A stretch of DNA of 64,000 bases from Conus ventricosus (lineage: Eukaryota; Mollusca; Gastropoda; Neogastropoda; Conidae), in NCBI GenBank assembly GCA_018398815.1, contig JAFLJL010014858.1:1-64000 (forward strand). Direction: 5' to 3'. Numbering within the stretch: the first letter of the stretch is position 1; the number at the start of each line of letters is the position of its first letter. A model generated the notes under the pieces. It was not told where the DNA came from. It saw only the letters and a list, made by a program, of their open reading frames with translations, and ran no database searches. Below are positions 10,831 through 20,705 of this stretch, piece by piece. Made by a program: the position numbers and the translations under genes.

Positions 10831-11079
10831 GGTTCAGGTTTGCACAAAGTTTTAAAACCTGCAAAAATGGAACTAAAGGCGTCTACATCAACATCTAAAA
10901 ATTTCAAAATTAAACTGAGTGCTAGGAATATTGTTGTTCCTGTCACATGTGGAAACAGCAAGGAAAAATAGAAAACTTTTAACGAAGCCGAGGAACAACA
11001 CGCCGGTAGCCATCTTGAAAAGCCAAATAAGACTCACCTTACCTGAAAGGGTTTAAAAACACAATTTCGTTAAGAAAAA

Positions 11080-11645
11080 GAAAAGAAATAAGCGTTAAAT
11101 TACCAACAGCTAACAGTGCTGATATTAAAATTCACGGATACTCGTATGAGTAAAAGATGCAAGGCGTAAAAGATGTAACAATGAATTTAAAACGGGAGCT
11201 CCAAAAACCAGGCAGCCTCCTCGCTGACATGCGCATCCTGCAGATCAAGGAACTTATCTGTCGTGTATGATAAATGTTTTGATCGTACTTACTTAATATT
11301 TCATGAATACTTCTCATTCATCGTGTAAACCAAAACACCCAGTTTCTCCTTCTATCAAATGAAAATTAGAAAATTGTACTTTCTCTGCCAAAGTATAGCA
11401 CTCTTGTATTGAGATAGAGAAGTACAAAAAAATGTGAATCTGATGATCGTTTTGCTCCTCTCTTTGCCAGAACATCAACCTTTTCATTATAGTATAAACC
11501 CACAGTGGGAGGGCACCCAAAGAAATGTTATTTCAGTGTCTCTGGCTGAGAGGAAGTGTACTAAATTAGTGTCTTCTTCTTCTTCCTAAAATACTGGTTC
11601 ACTCAAAAACGAGTAGGTCACCAGCGCGCATGTTAAAAAATATAG
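11080..11645 (-). pseudogene. RNase H-domain LINE fragment next to a LINE-A-like 3' end
   Basis: At 11,480-11,525 the minus strand reads like the end of a LINE RNase H domain (frameshifted WVPSHCGL-type sequence followed by NEKVDVLAKRGAKRSSDS), continuing into an unconserved tail to about 11,100. It is a different family from LINE-A, which lacks RNase H. Bases 11,573-11,645 repeat the last 70 bases of LINE-A, including the GAA tail. Whether these are one chimera or two nested insertions is unclear. The mirror is at 43,793-44,340. Confidence 0.45.
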
Positions 11646-11652
11646 TGTGTGT

Positions 11653-11701
<49 letters not shown>

Positions 11702-11985
11702 GACAAATAGAGTGACAGAGACAGAGAGAGAAAGAGACATACAGACACAGATAGAAACAGAGTGGGAGAGAGAGAGTGAAAGAGAAAGGAGAGATACAGA
11801 GAGTGACAGTCTGACAGACAGAAAGCCAGGCAGACAGACAGAAACAGAGAGAGAGTGCGTGGGAGGAAGGGAGGGGGGACGGACGGAGAGAGAGAGACAG
11901 ACAGACAGACTGATAGACTGAAAGATAGACAGACAGACTGACAGAGACTGAGACAGAGACAGTGCGACGTATAATGAAAATATAA
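11646..11985. repeat. GT microsatellite followed by GA/GACA-rich minisatellite
   Basis: A (GT)n run at 11,647-11,697 grades into a long purine-rich tract of GAGA, GACAGA and GACAGACA units to 11,970. Ser/Leu-rich ORFs across it are translation of simple sequence and not genes. Confidence 0.9.
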
Positions 11986-11999
11986 TGCTTTTCACAGCG

Positions 12000-12062
12000 C
12001 GTGCCCCCAGCCTGATGACAGCCCTGATATGGCGTCTCGTGTTCGGCTGGGCTTATTTTGAG
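12000..12062 (+). repeat. Variant of SINE-like dispersed repeat
   Basis: Contains CCTGATGACAGCCCTGATAT and a diverged GGCGTCTCGTGTTCGGCTGG core matching the repeats at 6,527 and 14,460, in the opposite orientation to the first. Confidence 0.4.
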
Positions 12063-12560
12063 CATGAAATGCAATGAACAGGACCTTATTCAACACATCA
12101 CATGACATCGAGCATAATTTCATGGCACTGCAAACAGGAACTAAAGAAGGAAATAACCACTTCCTTGTCGAAGTTGTTCCACCAACATAGCAAATTGAAG
12201 ATAAGTAATGTTGCAAACACAAAGTCAGAGTTCTCTGGACAAATTGCATGAGACACACTTACACAGACTATACTGAACAAACAGATGTATAAAAAATATT
12301 AAATCATAACACTTAAAAAAAAAAAAAAGTACCCTTGTAGCCTTAGGCTGTACCTCGTCAACATTAGCAGACCATTAGGGCAACGCCTTCAGAGAATAGC
12401 CTCCCTTACTTTTCACACTCCAAGTCAGAGAAAAAAACCCTGAAGAATTAAAAAAAAAAAAAAAAAAAGACTAAACACAAACAAATAAATGGCAAATAAT
12501 ATCTCACACAACATACACACATACACAACTTTATACGCCCTTACTGTCTCACCGTGTTAA
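12063..12560. other. Unrecognised stretch; short ORF without known features
   Basis: A short reading frame on the plus strand (about 12,073-12,260; right arm minus 43,172-43,372) reads HCKQE-KKEITTSLSKLFHQH and LKISNVANTKSEF in both arms. This makes it a weak candidate for a small exon or repeat-encoded peptide. Two A-rich homopolymers lie at 12,315-12,327 and 12,450-12,467. Confidence 0.25.
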
Positions 12561-12729
12561 TTTGAGGTTTTCGTTTCCAGGCTCCGATCTATTCATTTTA
12601 TCGTCGTATCGTCTCGCAACAAGTTTGTTTACAAAAATGGCGGCCGTGTGATCGTGAAGGAAATGGAGACATAGTCACTCGCCTTCTTCGAGAGTCACTC
12701 GCCTTCTCCGAGAGTCAAACAAAATGCAA

Positions 12730-12771
<42 letters not shown>

Positions 12772-12931
12772 CTCTTCTATTTTCATTTGATGTTCCGTTT
12801 GCATGATCGCTTTGTTTGCTTGTTTTCATTTCACTGCATGTTGTAGTCCCTACTCAGGGCGAGGACTAGACGTAATAAGCGCGTCAGTGCTTATCTATTA
12901 TCCTCGTAAATAAAGAATTTTGTCTTGTCTT

Positions 12932-12935
<4 letters not shown>
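12561..12935 (+). repeat. Retroposon-like segment ending in (TTGTC)n tail
   Basis: Contains AAAATGGCGGCCGTG, a tandem pair of 22-bp units (AGTCACTCGCCTTCTTCGAG and AGTCACTCGCCTTCTCCGAG, 12,674-12,717), a CT microsatellite (12,733-12,768), then a conserved-looking stretch GGGCGAGGACTAGACGTAAT, the polyadenylation signal AATAAA (12,909) and TTGTC repeats at 12,921-12,933. An AATAAA followed by a short pentamer tail is what a retroposon 3' end looks like. The family is not identified. Confidence 0.45.

Positions 12936-12974
<39 letters not shown>
12936..12974. repeat. CT microsatellite, 3' flank of the Gypsy element
   Basis: (CT)n tract directly abutting the LTR edge TGTTATATTC. The other LTR edge (15,564) also abuts (CT)n, so the retrotransposon inserted into a CT/GA microsatellite. 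Confidence 0.9.
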
Positions 12975-12978
<4 letters not shown>

Positions 12979-13147
12979 ATATTCTCTTGTCTGCATTCAT
13001 CACAATATGGACATAAATCAATGTTGAGTTCGATAGTAGTTTTATTACAACTACAGTTAAGTTGCCATCCTAGTCGAGTCCCCGCAACCAATCATCATTA
13101 AGATGAATAATAATCAAGGGATATAATTCTAACATGCATATGTGACA
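12975..13147 (-). repeat. Gypsy 3' LTR
   Basis: Runs TGTTATATTC to TATGTGACA on the plus strand and matches the LTR at 15,394-15,563 nearly base for base, which indicates a fairly young insertion. Confidence 0.9.
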
Positions 13148-13261
13148 TCTCCCTTTAATGCTATATTATTATTATTTTTATGTATGTTCTTCTTTCTTTC
13201 ATCTTTCTATATTACTAATGTTTCATTGAAAATTAAAATAATCTGGAACAAATAATTTTAA

Positions 13262-13436
13262 CTTTATGAACAGAATTTAACATATAACATTTCAAACAAA
13301 ATATTCATTATTCTTTCGGGCATTCTCAAAATTCTACCACTCCTTGAATTTTAGGGAACAGAATTAAATATAACATTTCAAAAAAATATTCATTCATTCT
13401 TTCAGGCATTCTCACAATTCTACACTCCTTGTTGTA
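13262..13436. repeat. Tandem duplication of about 88 bp in Gypsy 3' untranslated region
   Basis: Two units, each with CAGAATT-AA-ATATAACATTTC, AATATTCATT and GGCATTCTCA-AATTCTAC-ACTCCTTG. The right arm shows the same pair at 42,011-42,185. Confidence 0.8.
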
Positions 13437-13489
13437 GTGGGGTTCAGAAACTTTTGTTTCTGAAGTGCCTTTTGTTTACTTTTTTTTTT

Positions 13490-15290
13490 GTTTGTTTGTT
13501 TGGCTCATGTGTTTGTTTCCTTTTTTTAAATTGTTTTTCTTTAGTGTCTTACTGCTTGTGTCAGTGTCATATTCACTCTCACTTTCTTCTTGTAAATGTA
13601 CTGTTTGTCAGGATTTGTTTGTTTTCTGTTTGGATTTGGATTTGTGCTTTGTTTATTCTGTCAGATTTGTATTTTTGTTTTCTTTCAATTTATCAAATCT
13701 TTCTGTTTCTCCTCAGTGTGCCTGTTTTCCGTTTGAACATAATATAAATTTTTGTGTATTTGCTGGTTTTATAACCTTTGTGGTTTCCACACATTTTGTC
13801 ATTCACATAGATTTGTCATCTGGTTTGAGTTTAGACAACGCTTTTGCTCCTTTGCCCATAATAGTGTTTTGCTTCTTTGTTTTTCTTTAGTTCCTTTCTG
13901 ACTTGATGAGAATTCTTCTTTTTAGATTTCTTTGTTGGAACATTGAGTCTTGTTTTAAGTGTTCTGTTCTGAGTTTTTCTGCTGGAGATGGAAGTTTGCT
14001 ATTGTTTGGGTTTGTGGTCCTGTAGTTCAATACTCCCAAGTACACGTCCTGATTGCTGTCCCTTGCTTTCTGTAATAACTTTTTGAGTTTTTTGTACCAT
14101 TCCTTTCTGCAAATCCATTAGACTGTGGATTTTGGGGACTGGATTAGTGTGTTTGAATTCCCATTTTTGTGCAAACTGGAAAATTCCTTACTGAATATTG
14201 TGGACCATTGTCAGAAATTACTTCTTCTGGTATGCCATGTCTACTGAAAATGGATTTCATGTATGTTTAAACACAGTTTTACTTTTTGTGTCTGGTAGTA
14301 GTGCAAATTCTTATGAATTTTGAATGATAGTCTGCGACAAACAAATAATCATGTTTTTCCCAGTGAACAAAACTGTTCCCTTTCTGCCATGGCTTTTCAG
14401 GTATTTCATGACTCAGTAATGGTTCTTTTTGTTGCTTGTTTTTGGTGAGTGATTTTAACGTGGTGACAGCCCTGATATGGCCCTTTGCGGTCCCGGGTGG
14501 GCTATAAGCAACATTACTTATTTATCTTGTTGCTTGTTTTTGTATTTTGGTTTCATGTTGCACATGATGTTACTGTGTCTTCAGTTTGTCCATTCATGCC
14601 TGGCCAAAATGAGTCTCCTTGCCCTGTTTTTACATTTTCAATTCCTAGATGACCTTCATGAATCCTTTCAAGCATTTCTGATTGCATTGATTTGGGGATT
14701 ACAATTCTGTCTGCCTTGAAAATAAGATCATTAATAATACTGAGTTCTTCATTGTACTGAATGTATTGTCTGATCTCATTGGGTACATTGTTCTTGTTTG
14801 CAGACCATCCTTTTGAATTTGTTCTTTGAGTAGAAGTAGTTCACTATCTTTGTTTGTTTCTCTTTTCATTTCTTCTAGTTTATAATCTTTGACTTTAAGA
14901 TTTTCTAGAAGTGTGTTTACGTGAATTCTGAGAATTTCTTCTTCTTCTGACTTCATTGTTTGAGACTGCAACTCTGTTGCCGTTGCTCTTGATAATGTGT
15001 CTGCAACATACATTTCTTTTCCAGGTTTGTATGTGATGTCCAAATCATATCTTTGCAGTCTCAACATAAATCTTGTATTCTCGGTGGACATTTGTTTAGT
15101 GTTTTTCTCCAGATGTTTCATTAGTGATTGCTGATCCACTGTGGTTGTTCAAAGACAATTTTGATGGTGGAGGAACGTTGCATGAGTCTTTCGCCTTCTA
15201 GACTCGCTTGTAGAAGGTCTTGCTCGATGGTCTTCTTCTCTCGACATCGTTGACGATCGTTTGTTTTTAGTTTACCTTGGCAACCAGCAG
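13490..15290 (-). pseudogene. Gypsy pol remnant: RNase H tail plus integrase
   Basis: On the minus strand a short basic leader (near 15,240) is fused to the end of an RNase H domain (LRLQRYDLDITYKPGKEMYV, VADTLSRA at about 15,000). Next come a charged linker (KVKDYKLEEMKRETNKDSEL), an HHCC zinc-binding integrase domain, and the DDE core in pieces ([31 protein letters not shown]). The fusion of leader to RNase H tail marks an internal deletion of gag, protease and RT. Frameshifts and a SINE-like insertion at 14,436-14,530 interrupt it. Confidence 0.8.
14436..14530 (+). mobile_element. SINE-like insertion inside Gypsy pol with target duplication
   Basis: About 85 bp between direct repeats TTGTTGCTT (before 14,440 and after 14,529). 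It carries GACAGCCCTGATATGGCC, CTTTGCGGTC and GGGCTATAAGCAACATTACT, ending in a TTATCTT tail. The same insertion with AAGCAACAA duplications is present in the right arm (40,921-41,013), so it predates the arm duplication. Confidence 0.65.
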
Positions 15291-15393
15291 CATCCGTAAC
15301 TTCGATCAGTGTTTACCTCAAACTTGATTTGAAGCGTTGTTTTGCTGTTTTAAAGCTGTTCGATCTCGTTACTGGATCCCGTCTCTGACACCA

Positions 15394-15563
15394 TGTTATA
15401 TTCTCTTGTCTGCATTCATCACATATGGACATAAATCAATGTTGAGTTCGATAGTAGTTTTATTACAACTACAGTTAAGTTGCCATCCTAGTCGAGTCCC
15501 TGCAACCAATCATCATAGATGAATAATAATCAAGGGATATAATTCTAACATGCATATGTGACA
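15394..15563 (-). repeat. Gypsy 5' LTR
   Basis: Matches 12,975-13,147. The primer-binding site lies immediately beside it at 15,372-15,393. The outer edge abuts (CT)n. Confidence 0.9.
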
Positions 15564-15603
<40 letters not shown>

Positions 15604-15819
15604 CTCTACACAACCTTCAAACACCATTATTTCAACCATCTTATGTGCAGTACTTGCATACTCCGCCATAAATCCACCACCAATCACCACCACCCTCTTT
15701 GCCTTATGTATGTACCTGACTATTTAGAAAGTGTTTTTGTACTTGAAATGCACATGTATGTTATTTTGTTTAGTAAGTATGTCTTATATGAGTACATGTA
15801 TGTGTGTGTGTGTGTGTGT

Positions 15820-15858
<39 letters not shown>

Positions 15859-15911
15859 CCTACTGCCTCTGCCCTCTTGTCATTCTGTCGATATGCTTGT
15901 ATTCTTATGTG

Positions 15912-15955
<44 letters not shown>
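15564..15955. repeat. CT, GT and CT microsatellites with unique spacer
   Basis: (CT)n at 15,564-15,607, (GT)n at 15,801-15,856 and (CT)n at 15,915-15,954, separated by about 190 bp of unrecognised sequence. Cys/Val and Ser/Leu ORFs here are simple-sequence translations. Confidence 0.9.
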
Positions 15956-15959
<4 letters not shown>

Positions 15960-16261
15960 GTTCGCAGCAAGATGGCGGATGATAAGCAGTGAGTGGTTGG
16001 CGCTCCAGTGCAAATTGAATTAACGAAGCGGTTTGTGCTGTGACAGAGTGTTTACAGAGTTACAGAAAACAGTGTGTGGTGGTCAGAAAGGTGTAGGAAA
16101 TCAGCTATGATAGATTTGTGTGTCTGGAGAGCCAGAATCGGACTTTTCCGCGGGTCGAGGGGAAAGGAAGGAAATGCAAGAAAAAGAAAAATCAGGATCA
16201 CGATCAGGGGCGTTGTATCAAATACAACTTAGCCTATTTAGGCTTTTTACGCCCCTTCTGT
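15956..16261 (+). repeat. Unidentified retroelement-like stretch with AAGATGGCGG motif
   Basis: Contains AGCAAGATGGCGGATGATAA near the start, the core of a YY1 site often found at LINE 5' ends. It continues as non-repetitive sequence with a short basic ORF (16,118 onward, GKGRKCKKKKNQDHD). It abuts the 3' end of LINE-B, which runs the other way. Whether it is the 5' end of a separate element or part of the LINE-B 3' UTR is unresolved. Confidence 0.35.
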
Positions 16262-16329
16262 ATGTATATATCCTTTTTTTTTCTTTTTTTTCGTAACCGT
16301 TGGTCCAGTCATAAGCTAGCTCAGACTTA

Positions 16330-17830
16330 TTATCCATCAAATTCATATCTAATTTTTGTTAATAATTCATGTTTATCTATGAGGTTCTTAAAAACATTAA
16401 TACTAGGTGCACGTTTGATGTTAAGTGTTAGTTTATTCCAAAAGTTGGTTACTCTATTAGTAAAAATAAATTTTCTTAAATTCGTTCTAGAATATTGTTT
16501 AAATATCTTATCTTCACTGTTCCTTGTAACATTCTTCTGCAGAGTACAAAAAAGCATGCTTTATCAACATCATCAATTTCATTAAATATCTTGTATGCTT
16601 GAATCAAGTCACCTCTTATTCTTCTTGCCTTAAGTGTTGGAAGTTGCAGATATTTTAATCTTTCCTGGTATGAGTAATCTTTTATATTATGAATCATTTT
16701 GGGTTGCTCTTCTTTGTACCTGTTCTAGAGCTTCTGATTGTCTCTTTAGCATTGGATACCATACAGTGTTGCCATATTCAAGAACAGGTCTAACTAGTGT
16801 CTCATATAATTGCAAAAAAGTGTCCTTTTCCATAAAATATAAAGGTTCTTTTTATTATTCCAATCATTCTGTTAGCCTTATTAATACTATTTACAATATG
16901 ATTGTCAAATAGTAAATTTTTGTCAAAAGTCACACCTAGGTCTTTCTTTTTCTTCACATTTAGATACTTTTTTTTTCCTTGCCCCCAATTTTCATTATAT
17001 ACTCCTTTTGTGGGTTTGTTTTCCAATATGAGTACTTTACATTTTTCTGCATTAAAATATGGGTTTCCCAAGTATCAGGCCACTGTACTAATGTTTCAAT
17101 ATCCTTTTGTAATTCCTTATGCAATTTTGGAGAGTTATACAGTTTTGTGTCATCTGCAAAGACTTTACAGTACTCTTTAATTCTACAGGGAGATCTTTAA
17201 AAAACACCGTAAATAATATTGGTCCCAAAATACTGCCTTGTGGTATCCCACAATAACATCAGCATTTTATGAGAGAGGAACTACCAATCCTTACCTTCTG
17301 ATTCTTTTTGTAAAAAGTCTCTAACCCATCCAAGTATATTTCCTATTATTCCATAAGACTCAAATTTTCTTAAAAGTCTTTCATGGGGTACTGAATCGAA
17401 TGCTTTTCTAAAGTCTAAATACAAAACACTATATTCTCTCCTTTATCTATTCTCCTTTGTAAAAGTCTTCCATCACTTCTAAAAGTTGAGTCACACAAGA
17501 CCTTTTTGCACGAAATCCATGTTGACACTCAGCATATAATTTATTTTCTGTCATATGTTTAATAATAGCCTCTCTAAAAAATGATTCTAAAATTTTGCAT
17601 ATAATGCATGTTAAAACTCCTGGTCTATAATTTCCTGGATTGTTCTTGTACCTTTTTTGAATACTGGAATGACTGTAGCTGTTTTCCAATCTGAAGGTAC
17701 TATCATTTCTTTAACAGTTTTAAAAAAGGGAGTATGTAAAGTGGAGGCCATTTCCCCTCGTTTAGCTCTTTTAGTACTCTCGTTTGGGATGGCATCCGGA
17801 CCACATGCCTTATTAGGGTTTAGAGATTGA
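16330..17830 (-). pseudogene. LINE-B reverse transcriptase and C-terminal domain
   Basis: Minus-strand motifs, in order: NPNKACGPDAIP-type start (about 17,800), NNPGNYRPGVLTCIICKILE (about 17,590-17,645), LYAECQHGFRAKRSCVTQLL (17,480-17,540), DFRKAFDSVPHERLLR (about 17,380-17,420), GIPQGS-like (17,235) and FADDTKLYNS (17,125-17,165). The C-terminal domain reads SINKANRMIGIIKR, ATKMIHNIKDYSYQERLKYL and LKARRIRGDLIQAYKIFNEI, ending RVTNFWNKL and a stop near 16,330. This C-terminus is the usual signature of CR1-group LINEs. Confidence 0.85.
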
Positions 17831-18599
17831 GTTTTTTTTTTATTGCATCCCTGAAATGTCTACATTTTCTAACACTATGCCTTTTGACCTTGAGGCTGGA
17901 CTTAGAACAGGATATTTTAGTATCTTCCCTTGTGAATACACTAGAAAAAATGTATTCAAAATATCGCCTTACCTCTATCTGTCTCCACTGTGTCACCTCC
18001 TTAGTCACTAAAGGGCTCACTCCAGTTTTCTCTTTGTTTTCGATTGTACATATCTCCAAAAGGCTTTTGGATTTTGTTTACATTCCTTTGATAACTTTTT
18101 TTCAAATTCCTTTTTTGCTTTTCTTATTTTTTTTATTACAAGTATTACGTGCTTTAATATAATTTTGATAATCTTTAAAGCTTTCCCTGCTTTGTGACTA
18201 AGAATCTCTGATACATATTATATTTTTTTTACAAATTTCATTGTCTTTACATTCATCCACTTTGGTTTCTGTTTTTTATTTTTTTAAAAATTTGTTTGGA
18301 ACGTTGTTTTCTATTAAAGAATTTAAAATACTTTTAATTTCCACCCAGCATTGTTCTACACTAAGATCATTGAGTTTATTCCAGTCGATCTTCTTCAATT
18401 TTCTTTCATTTGCATAAAAATTTCCTCTCTTAAATTATATGACTGCTTTGATTCTTCTTTCCCTTGCTCCTCTCCTGGTACAAAGAGAACATTAAAACCT
18501 CATGATCACTTTTGCCCTAGGAGCTAATTGCTTAATGTCTGATATTATATTTTCATCATTAACAAGTACTAAATCTAGTATTTGATTTTTGTCCCTCCC

Positions 18600-19200
18600 T
18601 GGGTCTTGTTCGGTTGTTTCACCATTTGGTTCAGAAATGCATCCTGTAGGTAGTTTATGAACTTTTGACCTCTTTCTCCAGAGCCAGTACCATGTCAGTC
18701 AATATCTGGGAAATTAAAATCTCCAGTAATACAAACATTTTTGGGAATCTTTCTAATCTATTTGTTTCAGCAACTCAAACATTTTTTTCTTCATTTTCAA
18801 TTGTTGAATTTGGACTTTTGTAAATAGTTCCAATCAGTATTTTCTGTCTATCCTTTATTAAAAAGGTAATCCACAAGTTTTCATCAAAGTCATTTCCTTT
18901 TGTAAACTTTTTATACTTTGGCTTTTATAGAATCCTTCAATATACAGTTATCCCTCTTTTGGAATTTTCATTGAAAAATAGTTCATAACCTGGCATTGAA
19001 TATTCGACAGAATTTACCCCTTTTTGGTTTTTCGCTATAGATTCTGTTACTACTATAATGTGAGGTTTATTTTCTTCAGCTAATAGAAGTAACTCATCTT
19101 TTTTGTTCAACAGTCCATCGGCATTTGTGTACAAGAACGTGTATGACAGTTCCTGCACAGATTTTCTATCTACATACCTTTTAAAACTTTTCACATGTTC
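18600..19200 (-). pseudogene. LINE-B APE-type endonuclease
   Basis: Starts with YTNADGLLNKKDELLLLAEE (19,065-19,120), then PHIIVVTES, YSMPGYELFFNENSKRGITV (18,940-19,000), a broken LIGTIYKSPNS (18,800-18,840) and ITGDFNFPDI (18,700-18,745). These are the E, Y/S-P and GDFN catalytic landmarks of LINE endonucleases. The remaining C-terminal part (KSDHEVLMF-type, about 18,510) is frameshifted. Confidence 0.85.
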
Positions 19201-19230
19201 TTTGTTCTTGCATTTGATTGTCAGTTTTCT

Positions 19231-19640
19231 TCTTTATCACCCTGGCCAGGCCTGGGTTTTCCCACTGTACTTTCACTATTTTCCACCTCTGATTCCAATG
19301 TCTTTCTTCCTTTCTCAATCCTTTTTCAAAGCTCTTCTCTTGTTTTTGTTCTTTTGTCTTTCAATTGGTGTGTAGTCTGGGTTTTTTTATATCCTCTTTT
19401 TTTTGCTCTGTCACGTGGCGGAGGTGAAGGATGTATTAATCTGGTTTGTGCTGTTGTGGGTATTTGCAATAACGCTTGTGAGTGCCTGCGAGATGACAAA
19501 ACAGCCTTCGCCCTGGAGTCTTGCAGCAAATCGGCGGAAATGCGGAGAATCGTGATTCAGGCACGCTCACGTTCTGACGTCACTGGAAACGACGGAAATA
19601 AATGTGACCGTAAAGATGAATGGAGGTGAACAGTGAACAC
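19231..19640. promoter_or_regulatory. Head-to-head 5' region of LINE-B and LINE-C
   Basis: The two LINEs point away from each other here. The stretch holds a TGACGTCA palindrome (19,575-19,582, a CRE-type site), a minus-strand basic ORF (19,326-19,529, Lys/Arg/Gln-rich) that could be the LINE-B 5' leader, and no TATA box. Whether it is one shared bidirectional promoter or the junction of two insertions cannot be decided from sequence alone. Confidence 0.4.
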
Positions 19641-19832
19641 ACATATACGCATCCTGGTGGCCCGTAGTGGTATAGGGGTGTTGTTCCCACTCCGGATTTG
19701 TTTTCGCAGGGAGAATGGCGGCCCCGGCCCCAGATAGCTGAACTGGGGGGGGGCCCACGATGAGTGGAGGGCGCTGTTGGACTGACAAAGTCAAGATGTG
19801 TTCGGACATTCAGTACGGAACAGCGTGACTCC

Positions 19833-20705
19833 ATGGCGATGTTGCTCCTGATGCTCAACCTAGCTACGTACGTAGACGGCTGCTACAAAGCAACGACGTT
19901 CGAGGCCAACCCGGGCCCAGATACAAACGCAGGTCAGAACGTGAATAAAATGAGAAAATTGAACAAGAAAACAGAAAGTTAGAACGGAAACTAAGAACGA
20001 AATTCGATAGTTTGATACAAAGATAGACACGAAGATGACACAATTATTCACTGCCATAAAAAACACTCACAGATTCATTCACAGCACAGCAGACACTATA
20101 ATAAGATTGAAAGAAGCAGACAGACATGGCAGAACACTGAACAAACTAAGCAGGGATGTAGCAGACACAAAACACGACATACAAGCAAACAAAAAGGGGG
20201 TTAGCACATAGGGGCAACACAAGACCATATGTCACGAAGGCTGATCAAAATTTGGGAAAAAGAGCCTGGACAGGATGGAAAGCTATTCACGGAGGAATAA
20301 TGTGAAGTTCTTCGGAATAAAAGAGGATATCCCCGGACAGCAGAAAAGAGAACTGCGAGGAGGTGATCAAACAAGTAGCCCCCTTGACAACATATGACGG
20401 ATGGACCGGGGGGGCGGACGACGCGATTGAAAAGTGCACATCGGTTGGGGAAACCCGATCCATCCTCACAGATACCCAGACCCTGATTGTGCGCTTTCTC
20501 AGGTGGGGGGATGCGATGAGGGTAATAAGGAACCACGAGGCGCGAGAGAAGCTGAAGAGAGAAGGAATAAGACTTACACAGGACAGAACGAAAAGGCAAG
20601 CAGAACAGTTAAGAGACTTAGTTATTTTGTGGGGGAAAACTATATGTGAGGGAAGAATACAGGCCCGAAAGGAATTGAAGGACAGCCAACAAGAACAATA
20701 GGACA
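19833..20705 (+). pseudogene. LINE-C ORF1: 2A-like leader, coiled coil, RRM
   Basis: Starts MAMLLLMLNLATYVDG at 19,833, a hydrophobic leader, then FEANPGPDT here. In the right arm the same site, in another frame, reads LLSNDVEANPGPDT, the canonical 2A signature. A charged coiled-coil region follows (frameshifted, clear in right-arm fragments). Then comes an L1 ORF1p-like RRM: SYSRRNNVKFFGI (20,283-20,320), a HRLGKP block (20,435) and VRFLRWGD (20,490). The C-terminal domain is HEAREKLKREGIRLTQDRTK and RQAEQLRDL (20,535-20,625). It would bind LINE RNA and act as a nucleic-acid chaperone. Confidence 0.65.

Larger units (their letters stand above)
7222..10990 (-). mobile_element. LINE-A, CR1-like non-LTR retrotransposon with 2A and PHD finger
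   Basis: Minus-strand element. The 5' end is near a CAAGATGGC motif (about 11,013) and the 3' end is a (GAA)n tail at 7,222-7,236. Coding order is a 2A-like leader, a PHD-type zinc finger, an apurinic endonuclease and a reverse transcriptase with a CR1-type C-terminal region. A second 3' end of the same family, severely 5'-truncated, lies at 11,573-11,645. Multiple indels break the frame. The right-arm copy (44,350-48,212) is broken at other positions, so the source element was probably more intact. Confidence 0.85.
12975..15563 (-). mobile_element. Internally deleted Gypsy-type LTR retrotransposon
   Basis: Two 170-173-bp LTRs (TGT...ACA on the coding strand) flank about 2.25 kb that encodes only the last part of RNase H and the integrase. 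Next to the 5' LTR (minus strand) is TGGTGTCAGAGACGGGATCC, a primer-binding site whose complement ends in CCA like a tRNA 3' end. A purine tract AAAGGGAG precedes the 3' LTR. Gag, protease and RT are missing, so this copy is non-autonomous. The right-arm copy is at 39,884-42,464. Confidence 0.85.
16262..19230 (-). mobile_element. LINE-B, CR1-like non-LTR retrotransposon
   Basis: Minus-strand element with endonuclease, reverse transcriptase and a CR1-type C-terminal domain, distinct in sequence from LINE-A. Its 5' end lies against LINE-C, which is transcribed in the opposite direction. The frame is broken many times. The right-arm copy is at 36,231-39,120. Confidence 0.85.

Noticed and set aside
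11586..12074. 162-codon Ser/Leu/His-rich minus-strand ORF
   Set aside because: It translates GT and GA/GACA microsatellite sequence. The mirror ORF at 43,452-43,802 is the same artefact.
13454..13890. Phe/Leu-rich plus-strand ORF that looks like a multi-pass membrane protein
   Set aside because: It is the antisense of the Lys/Asn-rich C-terminus of the Gypsy integrase; the coding strand has recognisable motifs.
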